Shown here: positions 14,724-24,351 of the stretch, one piece after another
How the letters are laid out: the number at the start of each line of letters is the position of its first letter
Position numbering within the stretch: the stretch's first letter is position 1
Assembly: GCF_003007785.1 (NCBI RefSeq)
Contig: NZ_PXOH01000039.1
Location: forward strand, 1-37,761
Length of the DNA: 37,761 bases
Source of the DNA: Aphanothece hegewaldii CCALA 016
GTDB taxonomy: Bacteria; Cyanobacteriota; Cyanobacteriia; Cyanobacteriales; Microcystaceae
Direction of reading: 5' to 3'
The notes under the pieces: generated by a model
Database searches by the model: none
What the model saw: the letters and a program-made list of their open reading frames with translations, nothing else
Told to the model about the DNA's origin: nothing
Program-made: the position numbers and the translations under genes

Positions 14724-16159
14724 GCAACACCTCCAAAAACTTCAATATTTTGAAATGCACAGACAGGCGACGCATGACCTACTCTAATCACTTGGTTAGG
14801 TTCTCCTTTGCCACAGTAAGGCGTTCCAAAGATGCCCATCGTTGAACGATCGCCTACTTTGACTAAACCGCGCCAAAATGGATTTGTAACACCTCGATAA
14901 TTAGGATTTTTTAGAGGTTTGGTAAGTTTGCCATTTTCGATCAACCGTGCATATTCACAGCCAAATTGAAACTTATTGCGATAGTCATCAATTGACCAAG
15001 AACGGTTAGACTCCATATAGACCCCAGATTCAATAGAACTGATGATCTCATCAAAACTAGCGTCACCTGGTTCTAAGTTTAAATTTGCCATGCGATCAAT
15101 TGGCGCACGATTCCACGAACTCGCTCGAAAGTTTGCTACGCCTGGTATTTGAGTTCTAACTTGACTTTCAAGACTACCTAAACCTCTTTGCAGAATGCCA
15201 TCTTTTATCAAATATTCTCGTTTGGCTGTCGCACCTGCATCATCAAAAGCGTAACTCGCAAACTCACCGCTAACTGTCGGATCAAAGGTAACATTCATCA
15301 AAGGTGAACCATAAACCAAATGACCAAAATCGGATAATTTAACAAAACTTGACCCCGCGTAATTGCGTTCATCTCCTAAAATACGATCCAACTCCAAAGG
15401 ATGCCCGATACTTTCATGTATTTGTAGCATCATTTGATCAGGTGCAAGAACTAAAGTAGTCGTCGTATTGGGGCAGTCTTCGGCTTGAATTAATTCTATC
15501 GCTTGTTGGCCAATGTGCCGCGCTCTAGTTAAAACACTATCTGGATCAAAGACTTCCATTCCTACTTGATAGGAGTGGGCTAACATCCCGTTATCCGTTC
15601 TTTTCTGTATAATATTACCATCTTGAGCGGTTGCGCTGTAGTCTGTCGCAATCATAAAAAAAGTTTGCTCAACATTGGAACCATTACTACTAACAAAAAG
15701 CTGTTCTGTTTCGATAATTTGAGCGCTCGCACTGGTTTTGACGATTTGATCGGAAACATTTAGGGTTTGACAGACTTGAATCAAAAGATGATTGAGATCA
15801 GCCGGGGTTAGGAAATCAAAGGGTTTAAGTAAGGGCGATTGATACTTTCCGACAGCTTTAGGGCGAACTGATTCCGTAAAAGAATGTACAGCCCATTTTG
15901 AGGCTGCTAATGCTTGATTTCGGGCTATTTCGGCGGCTTGTTGAATACTATCTTGATCGAGTCGGTTGGTTGCCCCGTAACCAAATTGACCATTGACTAA
16001 GACTTCTACTATTACGCCAGATGTATAGTCTTTGCCGTTAGATTGGGGTTTACCATCGCGGATATAACGGGTTGTCGTGGTTTCTTTGACTTGGCGTAAT
16101 CCCACCCAGTCGGCGGAGATATTTAAGTTTTGTAAAGCTTGAGCTAATAAAAATTCCAT
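14720..16159 (-). CDS. tldD: TldD zinc metalloprotease subunit
   Basis: Catalytic half of the TldD/TldE heterodimer, 479 residues. The zinc motif HExxxH is present as HESIGHPLELDR, in the middle of the chain. The C-terminal barrel ends with the characteristic C-rich segments (GTPYCGKGEPNQ, HASPVCAFQNIEV). The length matches the family. It is upstream of tldE with a four-base overlap. The protein should be cytoplasmic. Confidence 0.92.
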   Translation of the reverse strand: MEFLLAQALQNLNISADWVGLRQVKETTTTRYIRDGKPQSNGKDYTSGVIVEVLVNGQFGYGATNRLDQDSIQQAAEIARNQALAASKWAVHSFTESVRPKAVGKYQSPLLKPFDFLTPADLNHLLIQVCQTLNVSDQIVKTSASAQIIETEQLFVSSNGSNVEQTFFMIATDYSATAQDGNIIQKRTDNGMLAHSYQVGMEVFDPDSVLTRARHIGQQAIELIQAEDCPNTTTTLVLAPDQMMLQIHESIGHPLELDRILGDERNYAGSSFVKLSDFGHLVYGSPLMNVTFDPTVSGEFASYAFDDAGATAKREYLIKDGILQRGLGSLESQVRTQIPGVANFRASSWNRAPIDRMANLNLEPGDASFDEIISSIESGVYMESNRSWSIDDYRNKFQFGCEYARLIENGKLTKPLKNPNYRGVTNPFWRGLVKVGDRSTMGIFGTPYCGKGEPNQVIRVGHASPVCAFQNIEVFGGVA

Positions 16160-16236
16160 AGTTTGGGGGACGCTCTCGAAGATAGAACGGCTATGTAGCT
16201 AGTATAAACCTTACTCTAGAGGATTGTTCTTAAGGA

Positions 16237-17178
16237 CTAAAACCATAATTTTGAAATTAGGTCATAATAGCCTGCTTGCTTTACAGGATAGTCATTATTT
16301 TCTACTCTTTTAATAATATCTGGTAGAGCTTTGATAAAAGCTGGACTACGGTCTATTGGATGAAGTGTCCAAGCATTAGGACTCGTTAAAGTTGCTCGGT
16401 AATAATCAGTCTGTTCAAGCTTTTTCGAGACCATAACTTCCCAAGAATCTAATTTTCCACCACCTGTCCAAATATTTAAAAGTGTTTTGATGCTAACAGG
16501 TAAGTGATCTAGCCATTTATGCTTGTAAGGTCGCCAAATTACGGGAATTGGTAACATTTGCTTAAATCGTTTTCGATTAACTAAATAGAGCCGACTGCCA
16601 AAAAACTTAAATTGTAAAAATCCATCCTCATCAAATCCATCAGGTTTAGCTTGAATCGGTTTACCATCTTCTGTAGGAGGTCCAGCTAAAGGTCTAATAA
16701 ACATTATCTCTGGATGAGTCTCCATTAAAATCATCGCTTCTTTAATCCAACTACAATTAGGGTTTTGATACATCATCATGTCACTATCAAAGTGAAGCAT
16801 AAAATCACTTTTACAGTCTTCAATTTTAAAAATTGAACCTAGAATTGGATAACCTTTGTAGTTATGAGTATTTTTAAGTGGACTACCGAAATGTTTTTGA
16901 TAAACCTGCTTACGGTATAAGGGATCATAGTTAAAATCGACAACTCGATCAACAACTTTCATATCAAGTAGCTTTTGAACACAACTCCGCAATTCTTCCA
17001 TTGTCCCTATACCTGGGCGATTAACTTTCTCACCACTTAAAGGAGCCGTATCGATCGCAATGACTTTTTCCTCAAATGGAAAATTATTCATTTTGACTAA
17101 ATGTGGAATAGTTTGCATCATGAAAGGAAGATCGGTACGTGCGACAAAAAACCAAAGAGAACAACTAGGAAATGGCAC
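16237..17178 (-). CDS. GT-A-fold glycosyltransferase-like protein
   Basis: A 313-residue protein with features of a GT-A glycosyltransferase: an N-terminal alternation typical of family 2, then HFDSDMMMY with a DxD (131-133) for metal and sugar nucleotide. The acceptor side is not recognisable. GTG start, supported by GAGGT at 17190-17186, seven bases upstream. No transmembrane segment is evident. It lies downstream of the Asp-box protein in the same direction, with a hairpin between them. I cannot assign a sugar or pathway. Confidence 0.7.
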   Translation of the reverse strand: MPFPSCSLWFFVARTDLPFMMQTIPHLVKMNNFPFEEKVIAIDTAPLSGEKVNRPGIGTMEELRSCVQKLLDMKVVDRVVDFNYDPLYRKQVYQKHFGSPLKNTHNYKGYPILGSIFKIEDCKSDFMLHFDSDMMMYQNPNCSWIKEAMILMETHPEIMFIRPLAGPPTEDGKPIQAKPDGFDEDGFLQFKFFGSRLYLVNRKRFKQMLPIPVIWRPYKHKWLDHLPVSIKTLLNIWTGGGKLDSWEVMVSKKLEQTDYYRATLTSPNAWTLHPIDRSPAFIKALPDIIKRVENNDYPVKQAGYYDLISKLWF

Positions 17179-17316
17179 TTATTTTACCTCTTATAACAAG
17201 TTTTACAAAATTAAAAAAATAAACTATAACAAATTCATTAACAATACACTGGTTTTAAAGTTAACTTAGATAGCCAATTAAGTCAACCCTAAGATTTTTT
17301 TTATATTTCAAAAATA

Positions 17317-17338
17317 AAGACGTACCGAAATACGTCTT
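17317..17338. terminator. Hairpin terminator after the Asp-box protein gene
   Basis: A perfect 8-bp stem AAGACGTA/TACGTCTT with a 6-base loop. On the minus strand it is followed by a T-rich run, placing a likely intrinsic terminator about 45 bases after the stop of the 17384-19726 gene. Confidence 0.6.
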
Positions 17339-17383
17339 ATTTTCTCTCAAAAAGGAGCAATATACGAAGGCTTTTTAGAATAT

Positions 17384-19726
17384 TTAAGCAAAGAATAAGA
17401 GTAGACTAATGAAAAAGATTAGAGAAGCTCCAATTGCCTTAACTTGTAATCTGCTGAGTGGTAATTTTTTTTCCAATCCAAAATAACTTAGAATAAAATA
17501 TCCAAGAATAGCAGAGATTAAAGATAGAGCTATTTTCATCAATGAAAATCGGTTTTTATGGATAAAGATTCGGAATGAAGCTTCCAAACTATAACCTTCT
17601 TTGGGTATGGGAAACTTGTTCATTTCCCAGGTATTTCCACCATCAGTTGATTGATAAATAATATTTTGTGAACTACCAAAACCAAAAATAGTGTTGTCTT
17701 CAGCATAATTAGGAGAAAATTGGATTGGTCTACCCGCAGAGGGAATATTATTCATTTTGGCTAGAGGAATTGAAGGATCGCCAATTTGAATAAATGTCTT
17801 CCCACCATCTAGAGTTTTATATAACCCTTTTCCTCTTGTACTAATTATGAAAGTTCGATCATTTTTATAGTTAGGAGAAATATCAACACCCTCAATAAAA
17901 TAGTTACTAAAAGGTTGATTTTCAATAAGTTTCCAGCTTGTTCCTCCATCTTGTGTAATGTATACCCCCTGTTCGGTTCCTGCTAAAACTGTTTGATCGA
18001 ACCTATAGTTTGGTGAAATAACTAATTGAAAGCTATTGCGTGATTGTAATGCTTTTTCTTTAAAGGTATTTTCCCAAGTTATACCACCATCAACTGATTT
18101 ATGAGGATTACCTAAAACAGTGATAAATAAGGTTTTATCGTTCTCATAATTAGGCGAAATTACCAAAGAAGGGCCATAATTACCAGCTACTTTCCCTGGT
18201 TCACTAATTTTTGAATAAGTTTGTCCATTATCAACAGATTTAAAAACGATTCCAAATTGATTGGTAGCAAAAACAGTATGATCTTTATCAGAATTAGGGG
18301 ATGGAACAATATTCGTTCCTCGAACGGCCTGCGGTAATGAATTTATTTTCCAGTAATTTCCTTGATTTATTGATTTAACAATTCTCGTCCATAGAGTACT
18401 AGCAAAAATTGTTTTATCGTTAGCATAGTTTTCCGAAAAAGCAATATCAAAGTAACGTCTTGGGTCTTCATTTTGATCAATTTTTATCCCTGTATAAAAG
18501 GGTAATTCTAGTCCTCGATTAGCTGGCTCCCAAGTTTTACCTTTATCTCGACTAATAAAAATATTTCTAACATATGTACTGACTGCTAGAGTCGAGTCAT
18601 TTTTATAGTTTGGTGAAATATCTAAAGCTGTAACTGTTTCTCGTAGCAGGGTGTCAATTTCTTTCCAAGAGTGTCCTTGATTGGTTGAAAGAAACAGTCC
18701 ATTAAATCCTCCTAAATACATGACTTGATTAAAAAATCTTAAGTCTTTAAAGTGAGGCAGTCCTTGTTCATCACTCATGGAATCTCTTGTTAAACCCTGA
18801 TTGTGTTTTGTCCAAGTTTTACCTCGATCTTTAGAGTTATATAAACCATCTGTCCAAGTTGTTGTATAGACAGTTGCATCTTTTTGATAATTGGGAGAAA
18901 AAACAATATCTAATATTGATTTATCTTCAAGCCCTTGATTAATTTCAGTAAACGTTTTTCCTTGATTGGTCGCTTGATAAAGTCCGCCAGTATAGGTTCC
19001 TACAAAAAAGGTGTTTTTTTCAGAAGCATTAGGGGGAAAAGCAATAGCCATTACTTTTCCTTGATTTTTAGTAAAAGAGTAGATTTTTTCCCAAGTTATT
19101 CCTTCATCATTGGATAGGTATAAATTGCCTTGAGCATCACCGATAACCCCTTGATTATTTTGTTGAGGATTAAAAGCGATCGCGGTTATTTCTGCAACAT
19201 TATTAAAAACTTTAGACCAATTTTTTCCTCCATTACTGGTTCGATAAAGTCCTTGTTTTTTTCCTGCTAATTTGTCAGCACCTAATAAAACTAAATCAGG
19301 TGACTGGGGAGAAATCGCTAAGGTATTTACAAAAGAAGTATCTAATCCTTGATTAATCTGAGTCCAAGAATTCCCCGCATCTTCTGATTTATATACTCCA
19401 TCTCCTAAAGTGGATAAATATAAAACATTTTTTTGATTTTGATGAATTGATAGCGAGCCAACATTAAAGCGATAGGCTAAACCTTCGATTATTCTATTCC
19501 AGGTTTTTCCTGCATCAGTTGATTTGAATAAATTACTTCTAACAATTATGTATAATGTTCGATCCTGTTCAAACTGAGGCGACATCTCCAATTGATGAAT
19601 TACATCATGAGGACGATGTGCAGATGCAGGCTGAATTTGTAACAATAATGTTGCTAAAATAATTAAGATAAGTATGATGAATTTTTTCCAATAAAAAAAT
19701 AAATACTTGTTTAAATAAATTAACAT
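17384..19726 (-). CDS. Exported Asp-box (BNR/YCF48-like) beta-propeller protein
   Basis: A protein of about 780 residues from ATG 19726; the TTG four codons upstream is the less likely start. A signal/anchor segment (FIILILIILATLLLQIQPASA) is followed by HRPHDVIHQLEMSP. Fourteen Asp-box-type repeats follow, each reading roughly GLYKS-D-GG-TW, every 45-55 residues. That number would fit two seven-bladed propellers or a larger ring (inference). Two hydrophobic segments end the protein (ILGYFILSYFGL and ASLIFFISLLLFF), so it is probably anchored at both ends with the propellers outside the cytoplasm. The sialidase-like repeats do not imply sialidase activity, and no catalytic residues are recognisable. 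Confidence 0.8.
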   Translation of the reverse strand: MLIYLNKYLFFYWKKFIILILIILATLLLQIQPASAHRPHDVIHQLEMSPQFEQDRTLYIIVRSNLFKSTDAGKTWNRIIEGLAYRFNVGSLSIHQNQKNVLYLSTLGDGVYKSEDAGNSWTQINQGLDTSFVNTLAISPQSPDLVLLGADKLAGKKQGLYRTSNGGKNWSKVFNNVAEITAIAFNPQQNNQGVIGDAQGNLYLSNDEGITWEKIYSFTKNQGKVMAIAFPPNASEKNTFFVGTYTGGLYQATNQGKTFTEINQGLEDKSILDIVFSPNYQKDATVYTTTWTDGLYNSKDRGKTWTKHNQGLTRDSMSDEQGLPHFKDLRFFNQVMYLGGFNGLFLSTNQGHSWKEIDTLLRETVTALDISPNYKNDSTLAVSTYVRNIFISRDKGKTWEPANRGLELPFYTGIKIDQNEDPRRYFDIAFSENYANDKTIFASTLWTRIVKSINQGNYWKINSLPQAVRGTNIVPSPNSDKDHTVFATNQFGIVFKSVDNGQTYSKISEPGKVAGNYGPSLVISPNYENDKTLFITVLGNPHKSVDGGITWENTFKEKALQSRNSFQLVISPNYRFDQTVLAGTEQGVYITQDGGTSWKLIENQPFSNYFIEGVDISPNYKNDRTFIISTRGKGLYKTLDGGKTFIQIGDPSIPLAKMNNIPSAGRPIQFSPNYAEDNTIFGFGSSQNIIYQSTDGGNTWEMNKFPIPKEGYSLEASFRIFIHKNRFSLMKIALSLISAILGYFILSYFGLEKKLPLSRLQVKAIGASLIFFISLLLFFA

Positions 19727-19880
19727 TTTGATGACCAAGAATAAAAATTCAATGAAAAACCATTTTTGAGCTAATCTAAAGAATCTATTGCTCTCTCAAA
19801 GTTCTCGGTCGATTTTACAATAAAATCCCAAAAAAATATATAATTTTTCCAAAAATTATGTCAAGATCCTGTAATGTGGA

Positions 19881-19928
19881 GCGATCTCGAAGAAAGCCCC
19901 GTAAGCGGTGCGCTGTTCACGGGATCGC
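19881..19928. repeat. REP-like palindrome after ftsH
   Basis: Nested inverted repeat: GCGAT (19881-19885) with ATCGC (19924-19928), and CCCGT (19898-19902) with ACGGG (19919-19923). It begins about 12 bases past the ftsH stop and is notably GC-rich against its surroundings. It resembles the short palindromic repeats scattered in cyanobacterial genomes and could help end ftsH transcripts. Confidence 0.5.
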
Positions 19929-19939
19929 CCTTAGCACAA

Positions 19940-21844
19940 TTATCGAGAAGTCGCCAAAGATCGATCAACCTGTTGAGTTAATTGATCTACTAACTTCCGA
20001 AATTCGTCGCCTTCAATGGTTTCTTGTTCGATCAAAAGATCCACTAAACGATCGACTGTCGCTCGATTTTCTTGTATAATTTTGTGGGCTGCTTTATAAC
20101 CCTGATTGACAATTTCTCTAACTTGTGCATCAATCCGTGAGGAAATCCCTTCTGAATGATCGGCTCGTCTTCCGCCATAATCATTACCTAAATAAGAATT
20201 ATTTTGATCTTCTTCGAGGGCAAAAGGGCCAAGATCGGACATTCCAAAACGAGTAACCATTTGTCGGGCTAAAGAGGTAACTTGTTCGATATCTCTAGAT
20301 GCACCTGTCGTCACTTCTGATGAACCAAAGATACATTCTTCGGCAACTCTTCCCCCTAGTAAACTGGTAATACGGGCTAAAAGTTGCGATCGACTGGTCA
20401 AACCTTGTTCTTCATCGGGGGTAAACCAAGTTAAACCTCTCGCTTGTCCTCTAGGAATCAGTGTAACTTTTTCGACGGGATCATGTCCGGGGCAGAGGGT
20501 GCCGACGATTGCGTGTCCAATTTCATGATATGCTATGAGTCGTTTACTCTTGCTATCGACTAAAGGCGTTCCTTCCATCCCTGCAACAACCCGATCAATA
20601 GCATCATTAATTTCAGCCATTGTCACTGCTTCTTTGCGACGACGGGCGGTAAAAATAGCCGCTTCATTCAAAACGTTGGCTAAGTCTGCACCTGTAAAAC
20701 CGGGGGTTCGTTTAGCGATCGCATCTAATGATACATTGGGATCAACTTTTTTATTGCGAGCATGAACGTCTAAGATTTCTCGTCTTCCTTTAAAATCAGG
20801 ATAATCTACAATCACTTGTCGATCAAAGCGTCCTGGGCGTAACAAAGCCATATCGAGGACATCGGGGCGGTTGGTTGCTGCAATAATAATAATTCCTGCA
20901 TTACCTTCAAACCCATCCATTTCGGTTAGAAGTTGGTTTAGGGTTTGTTCGCGTTCGTCATTTCCCCCACCGTAGCCAACACCTCTTTGACGACCTACTG
21001 CATCTATTTCATCAATAAAAACCAGACAGGGCGCGTTTTCTTTAGCTTTTCTAAAGAGATCTCTAACACGTGATGCACCTACCCCGACAAACATTTCAAC
21101 AAATTCTGAACCCGAAATACTAAAAAAAGGTACCGCCGCTTCACCTGCTATTGCTTTAGCAAGTAGGGTTTTACCTGTACCTGGGGGACCTACTAAAAGT
21201 ACACCTCTAGGAATTTTGGCACCAATAGCGGTAAATTTTTCGGGACTTTTTAAAAACGTAACAACTTCTTGTAATTCTTCTTTTGCTTCTTCGATCCCCG
21301 CGACTTCATTAAAACTAATTCCCGTTTTGGCTTCCATCTGAAATCTAGCACGGGATTTTCCAAAATTCATCGCCTGTCCCGACATATTCGCCGAGCGCCG
21401 TAGGATCATTAACACTAATCCTAGCAGTAAGAAGACGATTAATAAATTAGTCATCAAGTTAACGGCGGCTGAGTTATCTGTAGAGGGTTGAATGTCAAAC
21501 TCGACATTTTTGGCCTTCAGTTTGGCAATAAGTTCGGGGTTTTGTTCTAATAACTTTACTTCTTTTGGTGGATCTTTTTCGCTTTGTCCAACTAAGGTGA
21601 CTTTAGCAACTTGTACTGCTGGATCGATTTCTAGTTTTTTAACTTTACCTTGATCAATTTTTTCTAATAAATTACCATATGTCAACACTTTCTCGTCGCT
21701 TTTTCCCAGTGCTGGTGTCATCGTCAGAAAAGTTTGCAGGATCATCCATCCAGCTATAATTTGTTTAAGAGATTTGGAGCGAGATTTAGATAGAATCGCA
21801 GTTTTACCCTGAGACTCGTTTTTATGCCTAGAACTGTTTTGCAT
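19940..21844 (-). CDS. ftsH: FtsH ATP-dependent zinc metalloprotease
   Basis: Membrane AAA+ protease of about 634 residues from ATG 21844. The longer TTG-21874 form adds ten residues without a better ribosome site. A first membrane segment (QIIAGWMILQTFLTM), a short periplasmic/lumenal domain and a second segment (LMTNLLIVFLLLGLVLMIL) are followed by Walker A GPPGTGKT, Walker B VFIDEIDAVG, the second region of homology and the protease motif HEIGH. Cyanobacteria have four FtsH types; the poorly conserved N-terminus here does not match my memory of FtsH2, FtsH3 or FtsH4, so FtsH1 is the best guess. Roles in the family include D1 turnover and quality control. Confidence 0.97.
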   Translation of the reverse strand: MQNSSRHKNESQGKTAILSKSRSKSLKQIIAGWMILQTFLTMTPALGKSDEKVLTYGNLLEKIDQGKVKKLEIDPAVQVAKVTLVGQSEKDPPKEVKLLEQNPELIAKLKAKNVEFDIQPSTDNSAAVNLMTNLLIVFLLLGLVLMILRRSANMSGQAMNFGKSRARFQMEAKTGISFNEVAGIEEAKEELQEVVTFLKSPEKFTAIGAKIPRGVLLVGPPGTGKTLLAKAIAGEAAVPFFSISGSEFVEMFVGVGASRVRDLFRKAKENAPCLVFIDEIDAVGRQRGVGYGGGNDEREQTLNQLLTEMDGFEGNAGIIIIAATNRPDVLDMALLRPGRFDRQVIVDYPDFKGRREILDVHARNKKVDPNVSLDAIAKRTPGFTGADLANVLNEAAIFTARRRKEAVTMAEINDAIDRVVAGMEGTPLVDSKSKRLIAYHEIGHAIVGTLCPGHDPVEKVTLIPRGQARGLTWFTPDEEQGLTSRSQLLARITSLLGGRVAEECIFGSSEVTTGASRDIEQVTSLARQMVTRFGMSDLGPFALEEDQNNSYLGNDYGGRRADHSEGISSRIDAQVREIVNQGYKAAHKIIQENRATVDRLVDLLIEQETIEGDEFRKLVDQLTQQVDRSLATSR

Positions 21845-21934
21845 AATCAACACTATTGAGTTACCCTTTTCCAATTGTGACAGATACTACAACTCATTGC
21901 ATTAAATTGGCTCATTCCTAACTAACGATCGCTC

Positions 21935-22576
21935 TTATTGCGCGATGATCTCATCAATGTCCCATAAGTGAGTGATCAATTGAAGATCCTCAAGGCGATC
22001 GATATCTTGTAAACTTGGCAGTAAAAACGTTTTTAGTTGTAAGTTTTGAGCAATTAAGAGCGTTTTAGCCAAAACTGTATCAGTTCCCCAGGCAATTTCC
22101 CTCAGTAATTCTGGGTATATTTGTTTTAGACCGATTAAATAATAACCCCCATCTTGTGCCGGTCCTAACACTAAGTCATATTCTAATAATGATTCAAAAG
22201 CTTGTCTAATAAGACTTTCGTTGAGTTCGGGACAATCTGTACCAATAATGACGACTTGCGTCATACCATCACGGAAGGCAAGCAAAAAAGCGAATTTCAG
22301 GCGATCGCCTAACCCTTCTCCATACTGATTCTGATAGCTTAGATTTGTTCCCAACCAGTCATTCATTAAGTCAATACTTCCGCCAGTAAAATGAATTTTT
22401 AGGGAGAGAAAACCACTATTCATCAAAGGTTCAATCATTTGAAGCGTTGCTTGTGTCATCCGACGTTGTAAGTTTGACGCGCCTTTTTCCCCAAGATAGG
22501 GAATTAAACGGGTTTTGGTTTTTCCTGGTTCTGGATAACGTGTAAAAATAATTAATTGTCTGATGGGTTCATTCAT
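21935..22576 (-). CDS. TIGR04282-type glycosyltransferase (DUF2064)
   Basis: A 213-residue protein of the DUF2064 family with a GT-A-like nucleotide-binding fold. Motifs: FTRYPEPGKTKTRL near the N-terminus, IGTDCPEL in the middle, and GPAQDGGYYLIGL. Members occur with arsenosugar biosynthesis and other glycosylation genes, but most cyanobacterial copies have no assigned product. It is upstream of ftsH in the same direction, about 90 bases apart, and divergent from psbQ across 143-180 bases. Confidence 0.85.
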   Translation of the reverse strand: MNEPIRQLIIFTRYPEPGKTKTRLIPYLGEKGASNLQRRMTQATLQMIEPLMNSGFLSLKIHFTGGSIDLMNDWLGTNLSYQNQYGEGLGDRLKFAFLLAFRDGMTQVVIIGTDCPELNESLIRQAFESLLEYDLVLGPAQDGGYYLIGLKQIYPELLREIAWGTDTVLAKTLLIAQNLQLKTFLLPSLQDIDRLEDLQLITHLWDIDEIIAQ

Positions 22577-22755
22577 CTGTAGATCTGGTTAATTAGAACG
22601 TTTGTATTAGTATTGTGGCGAGAGAAAGGTTTAGTGTTTGGTATAAAACCGTTTTGATGAAGATAATTTTTTCAACTTTTTTTAGGCCATAAAGTGACTA
22701 ATTCCTGAGACAATCAGTAATGACATTGAATAACTTAAAGAGTTACCATACAGTG

Positions 22756-23208
22756 ATGCTACGTTTTCGGTCGATTTTAACTTTAGTTTTAGTCTTAATA
22801 ACCACCTTTCTCGTGAGTTGTGGTGGTTCTCTTGAAGCCAAAGTTCCCCCAACTTATACGCCAGAGAAAATTGAGCAGTTGCAAGTATATATTACCCCAA
22901 TCAATGAAGCACGAGAACAAATGGCGATCGTTGGTGATTTGATTGCGAAAAAGAATTGGGTAGATACTCGTACCTATATTCATGGTCCCCTAGGAGGACT
23001 AAGATTACAAATGCTTAATCTTTCTCGTAGTCTTCTACCCAAGGATCAACCCGTAGCGGCTGATTTAGCAAAACAGGTGTTTGCTCATTTTGAACGGATC
23101 GACGCTGCTGCTAAAGATAAAAATGCTGATTTGGCATACACCCAATACAAAGAAGCTCTCAAAGACTTTGATAGTTTCTTAGATCTGCTCCCAACTGCCA
23201 ATAGCTAG
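22756..23208 (+). CDS. psbQ: Photosystem II extrinsic lipoprotein PsbQ (CyanoQ)
   Basis: Lumenal lipoprotein of photosystem II, about 150 residues. An in-frame ATG at 22720 adds 12 residues, but the ATG at 22756 gives a proper lipoprotein signal: MLRFRS, a hydrophobic stretch, and LVSC with the lipidated cysteine at residue 22. The mature part is a four-helix bundle typical of CyanoQ, with PEKIEQLQVYITPINEAREQM, then WVDTRTYIHGPLGGLR and a helix ending DFDSFLDLLP. CyanoQ stabilises the water-oxidising complex. The gene is monocistronic: a strong terminator follows 14 bases after the stop. Confidence 0.95.
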   Translation: MLRFRSILTLVLVLITTFLVSCGGSLEAKVPPTYTPEKIEQLQVYITPINEAREQMAIVGDLIAKKNWVDTRTYIHGPLGGLRLQMLNLSRSLLPKDQPVAADLAKQVFAHFERIDAAAKDKNADLAYTQYKEALKDFDSFLDLLPTANS

Positions 23209-23221
23209 TCATGGGATAATC

Positions 23222-23268
23222 AAGGACAAATGGTAGGTTTTAAGTTCCTAGATATTTGTCCTTTTTTT
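23222..23268 (+). terminator. psbQ intrinsic terminator
   Basis: A perfect 10-bp stem AAGGACAAAT (23222-23231) with ATTTGTCCTT (23254-23263), a 22-base loop, and an unbroken T run to 23268. It ends directly at the ATG of the next gene, which argues against the longer reading frame from 23230 that would lie inside the hairpin. Confidence 0.85.
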
Positions 23269-24351
23269 ATGACCAAAATTGTTATTATTGGTGGCGGAAT
23301 AGTAGGCGCAACGATCGCCTATGAACTTAGTACCATCAAGGGTTTAGATCTTACTCTCATTGAGCAAAATCATCCGGCATCGGGTTCGACAGGTGCGGCA
23401 CTGGGTGTATTAATGGGAGCAATTAGCCAAAAAATAAAAGGGCGAGCTTGGAAACTCAGGGAAAACAGTTTAAAACGCTACGAAACCCTAATCCCTGAAC
23501 TAGAATCACTAACGGGTCAAAAGATTCCCTACAACCGTCAAGGGATAGTCATGTTAGGTTTTACTCAAGATGAGTTAGACAAGTGGAAAACATTAGTTGA
23601 GATTCGTCATTCTCAAGGCTGGAATTTAGAATTGTGGACAACTAAGGAATTATTTCAACACTGTCCCCAAATTCAAAATGAGCGGGTTTTGGGGGCGATT
23701 TATTCACCATGCGATCGCCAAGTCAACCCAACTTTATTAACCCAAGCTCTCATCACAGGAGCCTCTATAAATGGGGTAAAATGTACTTTTGGACAAAAAG
23801 TACTAAATTTTGTTTATACACAGCTTAATGACGCAATTAGCCGCAAATGCCATGATGTTCAGACAGAGCAGGAGGTAATAAAAGCCGATTGGGTGATTGT
23901 TTCTGGGGGCTTGGGGTCAAAACTGCTGACGACTTCTTTAGGACAAACGGTAGACATTCAACCCGTATTAGGGCAAGCGATACATTTAAAGTTACCTGAG
24001 TCGATGGGAAATATCGCCTTTCAACCTGTGATTACAGGGGATGATGTTCATATTGTGCCCTTAAAATCTGGAGAATATTGGATCGGGGCAACCGTAGAAT
24101 TTAGTGATGAAGCGAAAGCAGATTTATTAGAATGGGTTACTGAACAAGCGATCGCATTTTGTCCCGAACTGAAAAAGGGTGAAATCATCTCTAATTGGTC
24201 TGGAAAACGCCCGCGCCCAGTTGGACAAGCCGCCCCAGTTATTAAACCCTTAGATCATTATGATAATGTACTTTTAGCAACAGGTCATTATCGAAATGGG
24301 GTTTTACTAGCTCCTGCTACCGCAGAAATTATTAAAGAGATGATTATTTAG
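23269..24351 (+). CDS. FAD-dependent oxidoreductase, glycine/D-amino-acid oxidase family
   Basis: A DAO-family flavoprotein of about 360 residues. The N-terminal Rossmann motif GGGIVGATIAYEL starts within ten residues of the ATG, and NHPASGSTGAALG follows, as is typical for FAD binding in this family. The C-terminal FAD-closing motif is LLATGHYRNGVLLAP, the THYRNG-type signature of ThiO/GlyOX-like members. ThiO (glycine oxidase for thiamine) is possible, but no thi genes are adjacent. ATG 23269 was chosen because the psbQ terminator occupies the upstream in-frame extension. It overlaps the convergent aldo/keto reductase stop by four bases. Confidence 0.88.
   Translation: MTKIVIIGGGIVGATIAYELSTIKGLDLTLIEQNHPASGSTGAALGVLMGAISQKIKGRAWKLRENSLKRYETLIPELESLTGQKIPYNRQGIVMLGFTQDELDKWKTLVEIRHSQGWNLELWTTKELFQHCPQIQNERVLGAIYSPCDRQVNPTLLTQALITGASINGVKCTFGQKVLNFVYTQLNDAISRKCHDVQTEQEVIKADWVIVSGGLGSKLLTTSLGQTVDIQPVLGQAIHLKLPESMGNIAFQPVITGDDVHIVPLKSGEYWIGATVEFSDEAKADLLEWVTEQAIAFCPELKKGEIISNWSGKRPRPVGQAAPVIKPLDHYDNVLLATGHYRNGVLLAPATAEIIKEMII

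Noticed and set aside
17060..17269. Plus-strand open frame of 69 codons opposite the glycosyltransferase start
   Set aside because: It overlaps the start and Shine-Dalgarno of a supported minus-strand gene, and its tail is low-complexity K/N/Y-rich, as expected from AT-rich noncoding DNA.
16237..19726. Asp-box protein and glycosyltransferase as a sialic-acid system
   Set aside because: Asp-box repeats alone do not indicate sialidase; the catalytic arginine triad and sialic-acid synthesis genes are not visible.
19858..20079. Plus-strand open frame of 73 codons at the end of ftsH
   Set aside because: It runs antisense over the ftsH C-terminal coding region and the REP-like palindrome, has no ribosome site and no family pattern.
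23230..23268. N-terminal extension of the FAD oxidoreductase from ATG 23230
   Set aside because: The extension lies inside the psbQ terminator hairpin, and the Rossmann motif begins right after the ATG at 23269.
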